Shown here: positions 30,393-42,800 of the stretch, in pieces
How the letters are laid out: each line of letters starts with the position of its first letter
Numbering within the stretch: position 1 is the stretch's first letter
Program-made: the position numbers and the translations under genes
Assembly (NCBI GenBank): GCA_037179385.1
Contig: CM074188.1
Span: 22,771,318-22,835,317, forward strand
Origin: Holothuria scabra
Taxonomy: Eukaryota > Echinodermata > Holothuroidea > Aspidochirotida > Holothuriidae
Length of the DNA stretch: 64,000 bases
Direction of reading: 5' to 3'
Notes under the pieces: model-generated
What the model was told of the DNA's origin: nothing
The model's input: only the letters and a program-made list of their open reading frames with translations
The model's database searches: none

Positions 30393-32227
30393 GGGGAGAG
30401 GCGGGGTGGTTGACACATTTTTCAGTTATTTTATACTACTATAAAGACTTTTACCTGGAAATGATTCATAAATTGTTCGAAATAAATGTTATGATCTTGT
30501 GTATGTCTGTGAATTATTCCGTATCAACTGCACTGGTACACTATAGTGGCTTATATCAAAATATGTCAGTCAATTGTACCATCTAACCTTACCGAGTGGG
30601 TTAGTTTAAACATCTTGGTAGGTTAGTTGATACGTCCAACGTGTTACTCGATGAACTTGTATCATTCCAATTATTATTTGTTGTAGTGGTGTACATGATG
30701 GTAATGAGCGTGGCATTTCACCAAGCTCGCCCTGGAACTGAATCTCTTCAAGAGCACATAATATTATTGGTTTAAGTTGTTCTCCAGTTGTTGATGGCTT
30801 TGTGCGTTGTGTTATTTTATTGGGTTCTCGTTTAGGTGAATTTCTTACAAAATAATTAGGTTCCTTGGTTACGTTTCGATATGTTCCTTTAATCTACAGC
30901 GGCAATCAAGTCAATTAATATGAAAAAAGTTTCACTTTGAAAAACCAACTACAGTCTTTTCGAACACCTTTAACTCATCATAATATGGCAAAAGTTCTGC
31001 AATTTTCTAGATATTTCCTACATAATTCATTCATAAAAGTAAGATTAAAATTAAATGAAATATTAGGCTGTATATAAAATGGTCTGACTCTAGGATATGA
31101 TTCTTGGGACAGTCCATAGGATAACAAAAACTTTCAGTAGTTGTAAGTACATCAAACTCCACAATGTTGCATGCAATGTGAACAGGTCATGTAACATGAA
31201 AGTCATATTATGTTGTATCGTTGGGTTAAAAAAAAAGTGATCGCCTGCAAGGGATCTATCAGGCCGTTTCTCTCCCCCTCTTTCACTGTTCTTTATGTTA
31301 AATAATGCTCTCAGGCTCTCCAGATGCACCGCGGCTGCATGACAACTTTCTCTCGGAAGGCTGAATATCTTTTGACTCTGTACGTGTATTGTAACTTACG
31401 TGTTTCGTTAATTAACAATATGCTAAATGCCCTCAAAACTGGTTCCGGGCAGACTGCTCTCAAAATAGCTTTTGCTTTTAAAACTGAAATGAAGCATGAG
31501 AGAACAACAGCACAAGTCGCGTAATCCAATAAAGTGACGCCAATTCGCTTCGTATATGCAAGGAGGTCCTTGAAACCGCCTTGGTATGTGGAATTGGCAA
31601 TTCCCTCTTCCGAAGTAGCCCGATGACACCTTGATACTGCGGACGCAATGGCGCCAAAATAGCTTCTGCTTTTACCACTGAGGTAAAGCATGAGGGAACT
31701 ACACGTAAGTCGCTTAATCCAATAAAGTGAGGCCAGTTCGCTCCGTTCCCAGCTCCGTAGTAGGTCGATGATGATACTCTGCATGCAAGGGCTTCTTGAT
31801 ACTGTTAAACAAAAAATGGACTCAATGGCGCCCTGTTGCGTGTATCAATTTTGGAAGCAGCGCTTGACTCTCCAGGCTTATCACCTCAGTTTTCTGGACA
31901 TTTATCCATAGGGACCTTTTATCATGGAAGTACTACCTCGAGGTAGTACTTCCATGCCTTTATCAAGTAAACTACTTGAATCGTTCTTGTATTTGCTTTT
32001 ATAAGTAGATTTTTGTTAAAAGACAGCCACAGATTGCACTTACTGCTTTTGTTATAAAGGTAAAGCATGGATATTTGTACGAACTAAGTAACGGTACGCG
32101 TAGGAAGTGAGTTGTTAGCCATAGCAGGCTTAACAAAAGAAATTGTCAGTCGGCCAGTATATGTCAATATTGTAGTGCGGCGCACTATAATAACTAACCC
32201 GATGTATCACCTAACCCGCCTCTCCCC
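30393..32227. mobile_element. TIR element with TA duplication, non-autonomous
   Basis: Ends are GGGGAGAGGCGGG on both sides, with TA at 30391-30392 and 32228-32229. It is 1835 bp. The interior holds a diverged internal duplication (31440-31560 with 31660-31760, sharing 'GCTTAATCCAATAAAGTGA' type sequence) and a perfect palindrome at 31923-31956. The 157-codon minus frame at 31311-31784 spans that duplication and has no known domain. Superfamily not determined. Confidence 0.75.
31923..31956. repeat. Perfect 34-bp palindrome
   Basis: CATGGAAGTACTACCTC is followed directly by its exact reverse complement, with no loop. It lies inside the TA-flanked element. Confidence 0.95.
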
Positions 32228-33229
32228 TATTTTTAGAGTGTTGCTGTGCCTGCTTTACATTTACACTCTTGGGGTAAATATTTTAGAAAGTACTTTTCCC
32301 TTTTCTCTTGCAATCTGAATCCACTTTTGCGAACGGCATAACTGAGCTTACATTATTCAAAGGCCAAATTTTCTCACATCAGTCAGTTTAATCTTCTTTT
32401 CTTGGTCCCACCCACGATTTCCTAAACTCATCCTCATCCAGACACGCTCTCAGTTTAATGCTTCAGGGTGACAGTGCCGATATATAAGATCCAATGCGAA
32501 GTCAATACACCCTCATCACAACACATGTTGTGTAATATAAGCGTACAGTTCTCTGCATTTTTGGAATTCGCTAGCAATCAAAGAGCTCTTCCAAGTGAAA
32601 ATATTTGTAGCCTTTTTCCAAAATTGTAGTTGAGATGAGAATTCACCGCCTGGAAGCGATTCGTACAGTAATGTAAAGTTCTACTCGCAAAATACAACAC
32701 AGCTTTAATCAATCCAAACTTAGTTACTTCTGTAACTTTTGTAATGCACACGTGGTACTTAAACTTTCCAAAACAACTCAAAAGTCTTTGGATGGAACTT
32801 CATATCCATGTTCGTAGACAGAGCAACCAGTTTGACTGGGAGACATCACTGCAGAACTTTCATCGGTCTTGGAAAGGGGTTTAGAGGAAGGGACTGGTGC
32901 CTCCTCCCCCGTGATAAATGTTTGTCTTTTTTCAAGGGGAGCTTAAGTGCAAAATGGTACAAAACTTTCCACTTTGGCAACATTAATCATAAAGGTTACA
33001 TCAGTGGTTAAGATATGTAATATTTTTTCATCGTTCAGTGCAAACATTTTCATTGGTAAATGGGGGGACATCCACCCCCTCCCACAACTACAGGTCTGTT
33101 CAAAGGTCTGGAATGATGTAATCCATTCAAGTAATCAGTATCGGGTGAAAAGGTTAAGGGGGCACATATTCGAACAGTATCTCTGCATATACTGCATGGA
33201 CACCAACTTTCATGGTACCGTTTAGTATG
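32228..33229. other. Non-coding, 3' side of gene 2
   Basis: No gene was seen. Part of 32400-32600 weakly resembles 36655-36870 ('CTCTCAGTTTAATG', 'CTCTGCATT'). Confidence 0.4.
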
Positions 33230-33807
33230 TTATGAGTAGTATTTCTTCATGAATTCCTCGAAACTTATTAACTTTACGCCTTTTAAACTCGTTGGACGGC
33301 CATAGTGCAGTTTAGATATAGGCTGTCTACATATTAGACTACGACAGCTATAGGCAGGTGGCCCACGGATATCAAAATTTGGAACTGGGTTTTCTCCTTT
33401 GTCGATTTCAATGCAAAGATATCGCAAATCAGACCCGGAGCAACCCACGCCCGTAGTGTTTAGTGGCACTTTTATTTTAGGGAAATTTACCATCCTTCCT
33501 TCAATAAATGACTTCGCCTTTTGTGCCGCATTCAGTACATCATGATGGTATTGAGCTTTGGTCATTGAACCCGTGGTTGCGTTGGATAGGAAAACACCGA
33601 GCCTCCACAAACCGGTGCCCCCTGTGGGAGGTACGTAGAAGTCAAGGTTTAACTTAAAACTCGCAGTTATAGAGACGGCGGACAGATCAATTTCCAGGCA
33701 ATAACCGAAGGAAGCGAAAACAATCGAGACCTTGGGATGAGATGTTGTCAATTCTTCTTCGGGGGTCTCGAGACGGTTTGGTTGGGATTCACGCAATGAT
33801 TCTCGAC
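33230..33807 (-). CDS. Gene 2 exon 3, module B and stop
   Basis: 578 nt. Acceptor AG at 33809-33808 after 'TCTCTTCCAC'; the first codon is completed as GGT, then CGA GAA. The open frame continues upstream to 33826 but that part is intron. Five cysteines and an NAT and an NTT sequon are visible. It encodes residues 176-367. Confidence 0.86.
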
Positions 33808-36800
33808 CTGTGGAAGAGAAAGACATTTTTCAGCCCTTCTCTGCAGACGAAGAAATGCAGTCACCCCCACGTGGGATAAGTGTGTAGTATAGTCTACCTT
33901 ACTTAATGATGACTCCTTAGGATCATGTGGCAAATATGTTAATTCCAGTCTTTATACGTGACGTCACAGTTGTTTGCTAGGAAATGGTCTCGGTGAAAAC
34001 AAATTACGCAACCAGTACTAATTAGCAGAACAAAACTATCTCTACCTACCTTTAACCCTTTTCTATGTGAAATGTAAAGACGACTATTAATGAAAGTACA
34101 TACATGGTTCAAATCTCTTTCACTCTCATTGCGAGAGAAAGATCCACACTAGAGCAATATTTGGTAAATTTAAAGGGTACCACAAATCTAAAATTCCAAA
34201 ATATATATTGCAGAGCATAAAGAATGAATTCAAACAGTCCAAATTCCATTTTCATTGGATATTCGTGAGCTGAGACATAAAATATTTGGCCTAGATCAGG
34301 TGTAGTATCTGTTCTTTTCATCCAGGATAGAATGGGGCCATACATGACGGACCATTAATGTAAATGGTCTGAGGGCCTTGAAGTTAGTCACATATTGTCC
34401 TTCAGTGGACGTAATAGCTTCTTCGGGAAGCAGTGAAAGTTTTGGTTTCACCGAACGGCCCTTTGCCAGAGGTCGGGAGGACTTCAGAAAAAGCTGAGAT
34501 AAAAATTATTTAATTGTATTCACTCAATTTAAAATGGTACATTGCGCAATAATTTGTTATACCATTGTTGTACTAGTCACATTACAGTCTGTCTTCATAC
34601 TTCTTTGTTTTTCTGAAAGTCAGTGTTGGCCTTCCTTATACCAATATGTGGTAACTCTCTAAATTTTTGGAGTGGTGTTATTAAATATAGACCCTCTCTG
34701 AAAAACATTCTCTGCAAGCAAAGAGGAAACATTCAAGTTCATAAAAGCATTTGTAATCTCAAAGGAAAACAAAGCATGTATTGTGAGTTGTACAACAGAA
34801 AAGTCGCAAATTATTGCACTATGGACTACTTTGTTTTAAGTGAATAAATTTCGAAATTTACCATCTCAACAATGGAAGAGCTATGGCAATGGGAGCTGAA
34901 TAAAAAATATTAATTTTGTAACCTCTGAAATATATAATTTTTATTCTATGTAAACTTTAAAGAGGGGTTTAGTGCTTTTCATATACAACTCCCACACTCC
35001 ACAGTGGTCTGAAAAACTTTCGGTTCTGTTTACCGGAAGAGGATTGGCGGGATGACCAAATGCCCGAATGGAATACCCTACGGTGTAGTCTGTAGCCTAC
35101 CTCATCAACACGCCGCGTAATTCTGCCAATTTTCAGACTGTGCTCTAGCCCAGACATTGTAATGAAGACGATATGAGAACTCTAGTACCCTTTAGGCTGC
35201 AAACGTGGATGCCATATTGAAACTAGCCTTACTTAAAGGGGGTCTCCATCCGTGGTCCCGGTACAGTAGGCTGTATAACGTGGTCTATTTTCAAGTAAAA
35301 AGGTTTTGATGTCAATTTATTCTGAGAATTTCTGTGAAAGTTGCATTGGAATCCGATGTTTGGTGTTAAAGATATGAGCAGGTAAAATTGTCCAAAAATT
35401 GAAGCAAGCACAAATGACATCATATCCTCACATTAATTGACGTTTTCTTGTTCTTCTTTAAAATTTACAGCCAGTTTTCTCCTCAACAATCCCATATTAT
35501 CAGAACGTGATTTCATAAGTAACGTGAGAACTTTTCAAAATTTTCAGTGAACACCTTATTGACTTCAATGTTAACACAACAGTCTGAAAGAAAGAAGGCG
35601 GGAACAAAGAATTCATTGTCAAAGTGAGGAGGTTATATAATCTAGCAAATCTAGCAACTTCATTTACTGATAACCCAACACTCGAGAAATACATGTCTGA
35701 TTTGTTTGGAAGTTTCACCACATTATGTAGATTTTGTTCCTCTTTCATATACGAAAATTAATTATTTTCTTTAACTTCCCCTTTAAGGGATGTTGTAGGT
35801 TAAGGTGGATGACAACACTTGATCACATAACAAGACATGAGGGACTGTCTGCGGCTGAAATTTTCGCCTGATGTCCATAGGCATCCTCTATTGAAAAATT
35901 TTAAGTTAATTAAAATAAGTTAGGTGCACTTTTCTACGTTTTGAGGTATACGTTTGGAAAATCCTTTATGTTTTTAAAATCATTGATAATTTTATAAGGT
36001 TTTTGTAGTAGAAAAGGCGGTCTCCAGATTTCAGTACACCACATTTTTGACGACAGTTCTGAACCAAGTTAAAAAACCTAGTGAGCATGTTCTTCATCTA
36101 ATAGGCCTAATGATGGCCTATATATTTCATATGCATGGACTCATTTGAGTTGGACAATGTAGGTATCATTTTGGGAGGACCTCACTATACGAAGACTCTG
36201 CATGTGGGGCATTCACTGTGCTAGCTAACCGTAAGCTATAGGAAACACCTTGGGTCACTGCCATGTGGCATTCACCTCTCTGGATAATGTGGGTTCCGTA
36301 TGGTGAACACTGGACCCCTACATGTAGTACCCAGCCTCCGATATCGGTTCTCCACATGGGCACAAGTTATTACAGAACTATCCCTGCATGAGTTCAGTCG
36401 CTCATGGTCCTAAGGTAATCTTAGCTCAAGAATGCATTTGACAACTGAACATTTACTGGTTCGTTTGTTGCCCTGCCAATCCCATAAAAAATGCCGCTGC
36501 TGCAAGACCGACTCCATGGTTAAGAGCAAGAGAAATAGAAAAAAAAAGTTGTGAGATTTTGCTGTTGAGTCAAAATAAATTTGGCTGACGGCTCATGCAC
36601 GTACTTTTTTAGCTCATTTTTCTAGGGTCCACTGAGTCTTTTGAACGCCTGATCAATTCACCCTAAACAGTTCCAATTCTCCTAGCCTATACTAACTTAA
36701 GCCCCTCAGCACAAAACTGTCTAAAGGTTATTCTCGGGCAGACACTATCTCAGTTTATTCCTTCGGACTGAGTATGAAAGACCCAACATGTAATCTTAAC

Positions 36801-39800
36801 ACTCTCAGTTTAGTTCATGATGTGTAATCCTCATGAGCTTTGGTACTCTGCATTCTTTGAAATAGTTGTCAATGAAAGAAAAAAGGCCAATGAAGAAATT
36901 GCAGCCTGGGTGGGCCCTTAATAGGTTGCCTCATCCACTGTCATGATGCATTATGGTTACTTTAAGTATCATAATATCTATTACCCACATTGAACACCTT
37001 ACTTACCTTCAAGACTGGCGATATCAGTATTAGGACGCCGACACTCAAGCTCCTTACAGGAAACGATGCTGTTCAAAGCCGAACCCGATCGAAGTTCAAA
37101 ATCTACAGTCGAGTCAGAGTTTTTGGCAAACTCCACACATAAATAAGGAAGATCGCTGCATCCAATTTGACTAAGATCAAATCGAGTGAGAATATTTCTC
37201 ATTCTTAGGGGCTGTCCTCTTGTTGCACTTTTTGAAATCTGTCTCGTTTGCAAAATTTGACTTTTATAGCCGACCCTCTCACCGTGGCCGTCGTTATGTT
37301 CGTTTCCAAAGATGCCTAGCCTCCACAAATTCTCGCCGTTGACGGAGTTGCTTTGTGAACCCATTTGAGCGACGAAGTCAATTCTAACTGGGAGTTTTCT
37401 CCCAGGTCGATAATTACTGGATGCATCCATATTCCACTCAAATGATTCCACCGCAATGACCTTACCTTCAGAAACAAAACCGAAAACACATAAAAAATTT
37501 TTAAGGAATAGTCTTGTAAATAAGAAATGATGAAGTTCAAAATATTACAAAGTACTGTCCCATGCTTTGGTATTCTTATGCCACTGTCCCACTTTCACGG
37601 TTAGACGTCCCCGACGGCCACGGTTCTCATTCGTGACTATCCGTAGCGAAACCGTAGACAGGATCGTGGCGGTCCGTGATCCACCGTCGCGATTCCATAG
37701 CCTCGTTTTTGTCGTAGCTCAATTTTTCGACATGTTCAATAATTTTATTCTTTCCGTCACCAGTGGTAGGTAAACGTAAAACACCGTAGCACAATCGCAG
37801 GCACCGTGGCACAACCGTAGAATGTCCGTAGCACATCCGTGGGGTCTGATTTGACTACGGAGAGGCTACGGATAAGCTGCGGTTGTGTCACGGTGCCTAC
37901 GTTTACGATACGGATATGCTACGGTTATGCTACGAAAAGGCTACGGTTATCATTTACCACGTGGCCCACGTCACCGACAAACGTTCACTCCATTCACACA
38001 CTGTAGAGATTGAAATGTATTCACATCGCGGCACACACAGACACAATGCCAGCCAAAACCAGGGCAAGTAAAAGGGCGGGTGCCCCTGAACAATCTGCCT
38101 CCCCACCCTCAAAGGCACCGATTGAAGTCGAAGCCAACACGGCCGATACCCCCAACAGATACAGAATGCAGCGAAGTAGAGCAGATTGAGAGTGAGCATG
38201 GCCTCTTCTTTCGTCCAGGAACTTCCACGTGGAGTTGTTTCCTGCTCAGCATCATGATGTAAAATGATACAGTATCAGAGACCCAACTGCACAAAATAAA
38301 GACGATCGACCGTGGAAGAACTTTACCAGAACCGTAGTATATCTGTCGACGCCGTACCATATCCATGGTTAATCCGTTACTATAGCGCTTCCGGAGGCTC
38401 CGTAGCACAACCTTGGGAGCCATCACATAACCGCAATTGTCCCTGTCAAAATCTTGACACTTCCGTAGCACAACCTTATTGCATCCTTAGCCTTTCCTTG
38501 GACACCGAAGCGACACCCTAGTTCCATCCTGAGAGGTGTTCAACAGTGTCCAAAACACGCCGGTTTCACGACGGTTCATAACCGTAGCAAACCGGTACCC
38601 AAAATGTGAAAGTGTGACAGGGGCATTATGCTTTTTACGAGCGAATGAGAAGTATAGCAGTCGCTTTATGGACTTGTTACAGTGTTTTCAATCTGTGCCT
38701 TGTTGGCTTTGTTACTTTGTAAGTGTTTGTAAATGAAAAGGCGTTAAACATGAAAGCAGATAATTTATTTAAGGATGTCTCTGGTTTCATTACACGTTGA
38801 GGCATATTACTTGAGGGATATTTCAATCACATGGTTCTTTGAACGACTGTATGGGGTTCTCAGAAGCCCCTTTCTATAGTTTTTGTCAACTGCCGTTCTT
38901 TATGACATGGTCGTTACCCTTCTTTTCTTACAGTTTGAAACATCCGAGCAACCTGTTTACTTAAAAGTTTAGGCGTTGTTTTAAGAAAAAACATTGAACG
39001 GGGGATTTCTTTTCATAATGAAGCAACGTATAACTGTAACAGGAGCGACAAACTAAAGTTACATTTTATTTTGTTCAGAAATGAAGACCGTCACAGAGGG
39101 TTAGGAACAGAGAACGGATAAGAAAACGTAGTCTCCCGGATGCGAAAATTGCGCAATATTAACTGCGTAGTTTTCTTCTGACCTAGACGTTTCAACTGAA
39201 ACATGAATCGCCCTTACGAACAGGCGCTTGCTTTGCCGGTGACCACATGATCAGCCGAACGACATATGATACAGTTGATGATATCAATTGCTACCGTGGC
39301 TTGAAAAAGCCATTTCGAGATTTTGATGTGTTTCAGTTGAAAGTCAAATGTGCCATGCGCAGGACCTATATACCTGTATGCTTAACCGCATCTAAATAAA
39401 CTTAGTTAACATCAACCCAAGTTTTTGGTTCTGCATTTTGTAAATATTCTCACATTAGATTTTTTCATTGGTGGCTGTACTTGACGGCATGGTATAATTA
39501 GATTTAGCAATCTCGTAAGACAAACTTAAAACGGTTCCTTTGAGCAACCGTACTGTAAGGGAAAAGACCACAAGCTGCGCACTTATCCAACCAAAGAAAG
39601 AGAAGGCCGGTGAGAAATTCAATACTGTTTTTTGTTGTTGACAATTACAGTAGGGATGGGAAGAGGGATCTCTGATGAGGAGTAGCAAAATAAAAACTGC
39701 GTAGTTAACTCTCTCTACCATTAAACCTCATTAGCCAAGACGATAGCTAAGTTACATCTCTTCTGATCTGGAAGCATATGCTTGCCGGTGATCATGCGAT

Positions 39801-42800
39801 GCATTCACAGGTGATCGGGTCGAACTGCCGAACCGTAATAAGCACTGCCATCGAACAACACTGAGAACACTAAGGAAGTTAAAAAATAATGAAATTGTCA
39901 TTCGTGAGGAAATTTTGATATTTTGAACTTCCAATAATATGCGTGAAATTCCGACAGTTTTGGCTACGGCCGGATATTACTAATAAAATAATTCTTTTGC
40001 AATCTAAACACGTCTTTTTTCTAGATCTAGTAGATAATATCATCCACTTCTTGTTTTATTCAGTCAGTTTTAACATCATTATAAACGTATCACTCACATA
40101 TACTTTTCTAAAACTCGAGCTTGTATCATAAACACTTCTTTTTCCCTTACCTCCCATCGCTAATGTTTCACCTGTATAAATTTTCAACACTGATATATTT
40201 TTCTGAAATGCGCAAACCTCCTCATTATAAAAAATTCACGTGTTTGGTCTAACGGTAGAACATCCCCTAACACGCGGAAGGCCTGGGTTCGATTCCCAGG
40301 TCGAGTCATACCAAAGAATCTAAAAATGGAACCTACTGCCGTCTGGGAGTTGCTAAGTTAAGCAACTTTTTATTAATATCACTAGAACCGGTAAAGACCC
40401 CGTCCATTCGCGAGTATGAATGCCTTGCATTCTGGTTTATTTAACGAACATTCATTTAATAACAAATTCTTTCGAAAACGAAGTGGTATATTCAACTTCG
40501 GCATATCGAGATAATCCAAGTTTTTCGACCGATAAGTTTTATCCCAGTGGAAAACTTTGTCAGTTGAGAGACTGATAAACAGGTTAATAAAGATTTTCGA
40601 CGCCAAATCCTCACTGATTTAAAAATTTAGGTTTGCTTGATATTAGTGTATACCAAGTTCATCACATCGATATGTACTTTTAAGTTTATACATTCTTTTA
40701 ACATACATTTTATTGGATATTCGACAAACCCCAAAAAGACCGACCAGGGAGGATTCTAGTACCACCTACCTGGAACGACAATCTTGATTTGGCTTCCAAA
40801 TAATACAAATTACACACATATGTCAGACCAATAAATCAAATAACATTATATTCCATTTTTTTGGGGGGGGGTAACTCTAGTTATCGGAATAAAACCACCA
40901 ATCGCTTTAATGTACCACGTTTTTCACTACAGAAAATTGTTAACTCGGTTTTTGCAATGAAACACTAGTGTTGTAAGTGTATATGAGAAGTTTTGCGTTG
41001 CCGAATGCTCTTATTTTGCAGAATCCAGGTTTATCAAATTAATGAATGAAGCTCATAGAATATTTATTTGGGCAATTTGACAAACCTGGTGTATTGACCA
41101 TTGAATCAGGTTTGTGAAACCAGGAAGTGGACTTATCGACCGCGATGAGCCATTTTGTGAAGATCTTGACATTTGGCTTGACAAATACGTCCCTTTGTCC
41201 AGGGTCCAGCCTTTTAACATGGCCAGGAGAAACGTTTGTCACTAGTCGTTTGATTGGATTTACTATAAGTGGCGGCGTAATGGGGGGCAAGAGGGAACAT
41301 TTGCCACCAAGATTTTTTCATTGCCCACACTTGCCCCCCCCCCCCATCCCCAAGTTAGGTCAGTTAGGAGTTGGATTAACCGATAAAATAAATAATATCT
41401 CTCTAAGAGACTTAATTTTTCATCCAGAGGTATTCTAACACCTGAGAGGTTAAGGGAGCTTCGCTCCCTAGACCCGACCCTCAGGAACGGGGGATTTGGG
41501 CACGATTTCGCTTGTGCGCGAAAATATTTGCCCCCAACATTATTGTTTTCCCCTATTTCCCCCAATTTTGACATTCTAGAGCCGCCACTGGTGACTATAT
41601 TTCCTTTTTAATCATAGGCAAAGGAGCAGTGGCGTAGCCCCGGGGGGCGGTTAGGACCCCCATGACACCAACCCCCATGACACAATCCTCGCTGCGCACC
41701 TGCATAGGAGACTGCAGCCTCAACAAAATAAATCTATGACAATTTGGGCAATATATTGAAAATTTTTCGGGCAACAACGTAAAGAAATATAAATTGTAAT
41801 TATGTAGCCGGATGCAATGAAAATTTTGAAAAATATCATGGGAAATTGAAACGAAGTTCAAAGTTTGCCAGCAAAAATCGTCATTACAAATGTAAAAGAG
41901 AGTTTGGTTATTTTTTGGCCCTCCGTGCGTTTTCTCCAACAACATACTTGAAAGACACTCCGTCCTTTTCTTTACTTTGGCATCACTCCGTATTCTGCTG
42001 AAATGTTTTCAATTGTCAATATATACATGGGCAGAAGAGATGGCATTCAGGTGCAGTGTCCTATAGTTTGTCATCTATCCTGCCATACAGCCGAATTTGA
42101 GCGACATTAATAAAAATCGGGTATGTAGTATTTCAATTACATAATGATAAAGTGTGAGATTTTCTTCTCATGAGTCTGCCTGAAAATTCTTTTAAATCAA
42201 TCTTTTAACTTGCCTTTTTTCAAAAGGCGTTGTAAGAAATGTCATTTATAATCGGGTATCCAGGCGGTTACATGGACAATTTCATCAATAATGCAGTAAA
42301 TCTTGAATTTAGCCAAGAGTCGCAATAGAGAAGAAACCATTACCATAATTTCAATTCTGTTACATAATTTTCCCCGAAAAGGTACGGTACAAGACCATTT
42401 CACCTAATGGTAGTTAAACAGGTAAATTTTATCTGATAATTTTCTGATCACTTGGAAAGTTGCTCATTTTTGCTATTGGAGTGAAAATTTAATTGCAAAG
42501 GAAAGCTCAAAATAACGACTGTTGCGATTCTAGTTCAAGCCTGGGAAATGACATTCCCGCAAAGGGTCCGATTTTTCAAAATTTTCTGTATTCTCCGCGC
42601 CAACTAATGGTGGCGTTTCGCTTATACAGTGTTTCAATTAAACAGATTACTCAACAGAACATGGCAGGCTTGAACATCATACTCTGTTTGTATCGATATT
42701 AGGAATTATGTCAAATCATTTTGCAAATTTGATAAGAGTGAACATTTTATTGCAAGTAAAAGCTCGAAATAACGACTAAGTACTTGCAAGCTTTGGCAAA

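Noticed and set aside
31311..31784. 157-codon minus frame as a gene
   Set aside because: It lies inside a TA-flanked element and reads through an internal duplication; no domain, no codon bias that I can see.
31935..31952. GAGGTAGTA resembling the let-7 seed
   Set aside because: It is part of a perfect palindrome in a transposon; the rest of let-7 and a precursor hairpin are absent.
33808..33826. Upstream start 'MSFSSTG' for gene 2 exon 3
   Set aside because: The sequence is a polypyrimidine tract and AG acceptor; gene 1 has the same acceptor without an ATG there.
40236..40308. Functional tRNA-Val gene
   Set aside because: Acceptor ends do not pair and the anticodon stem has a mismatch; shared body sequence shows it is a SINE.
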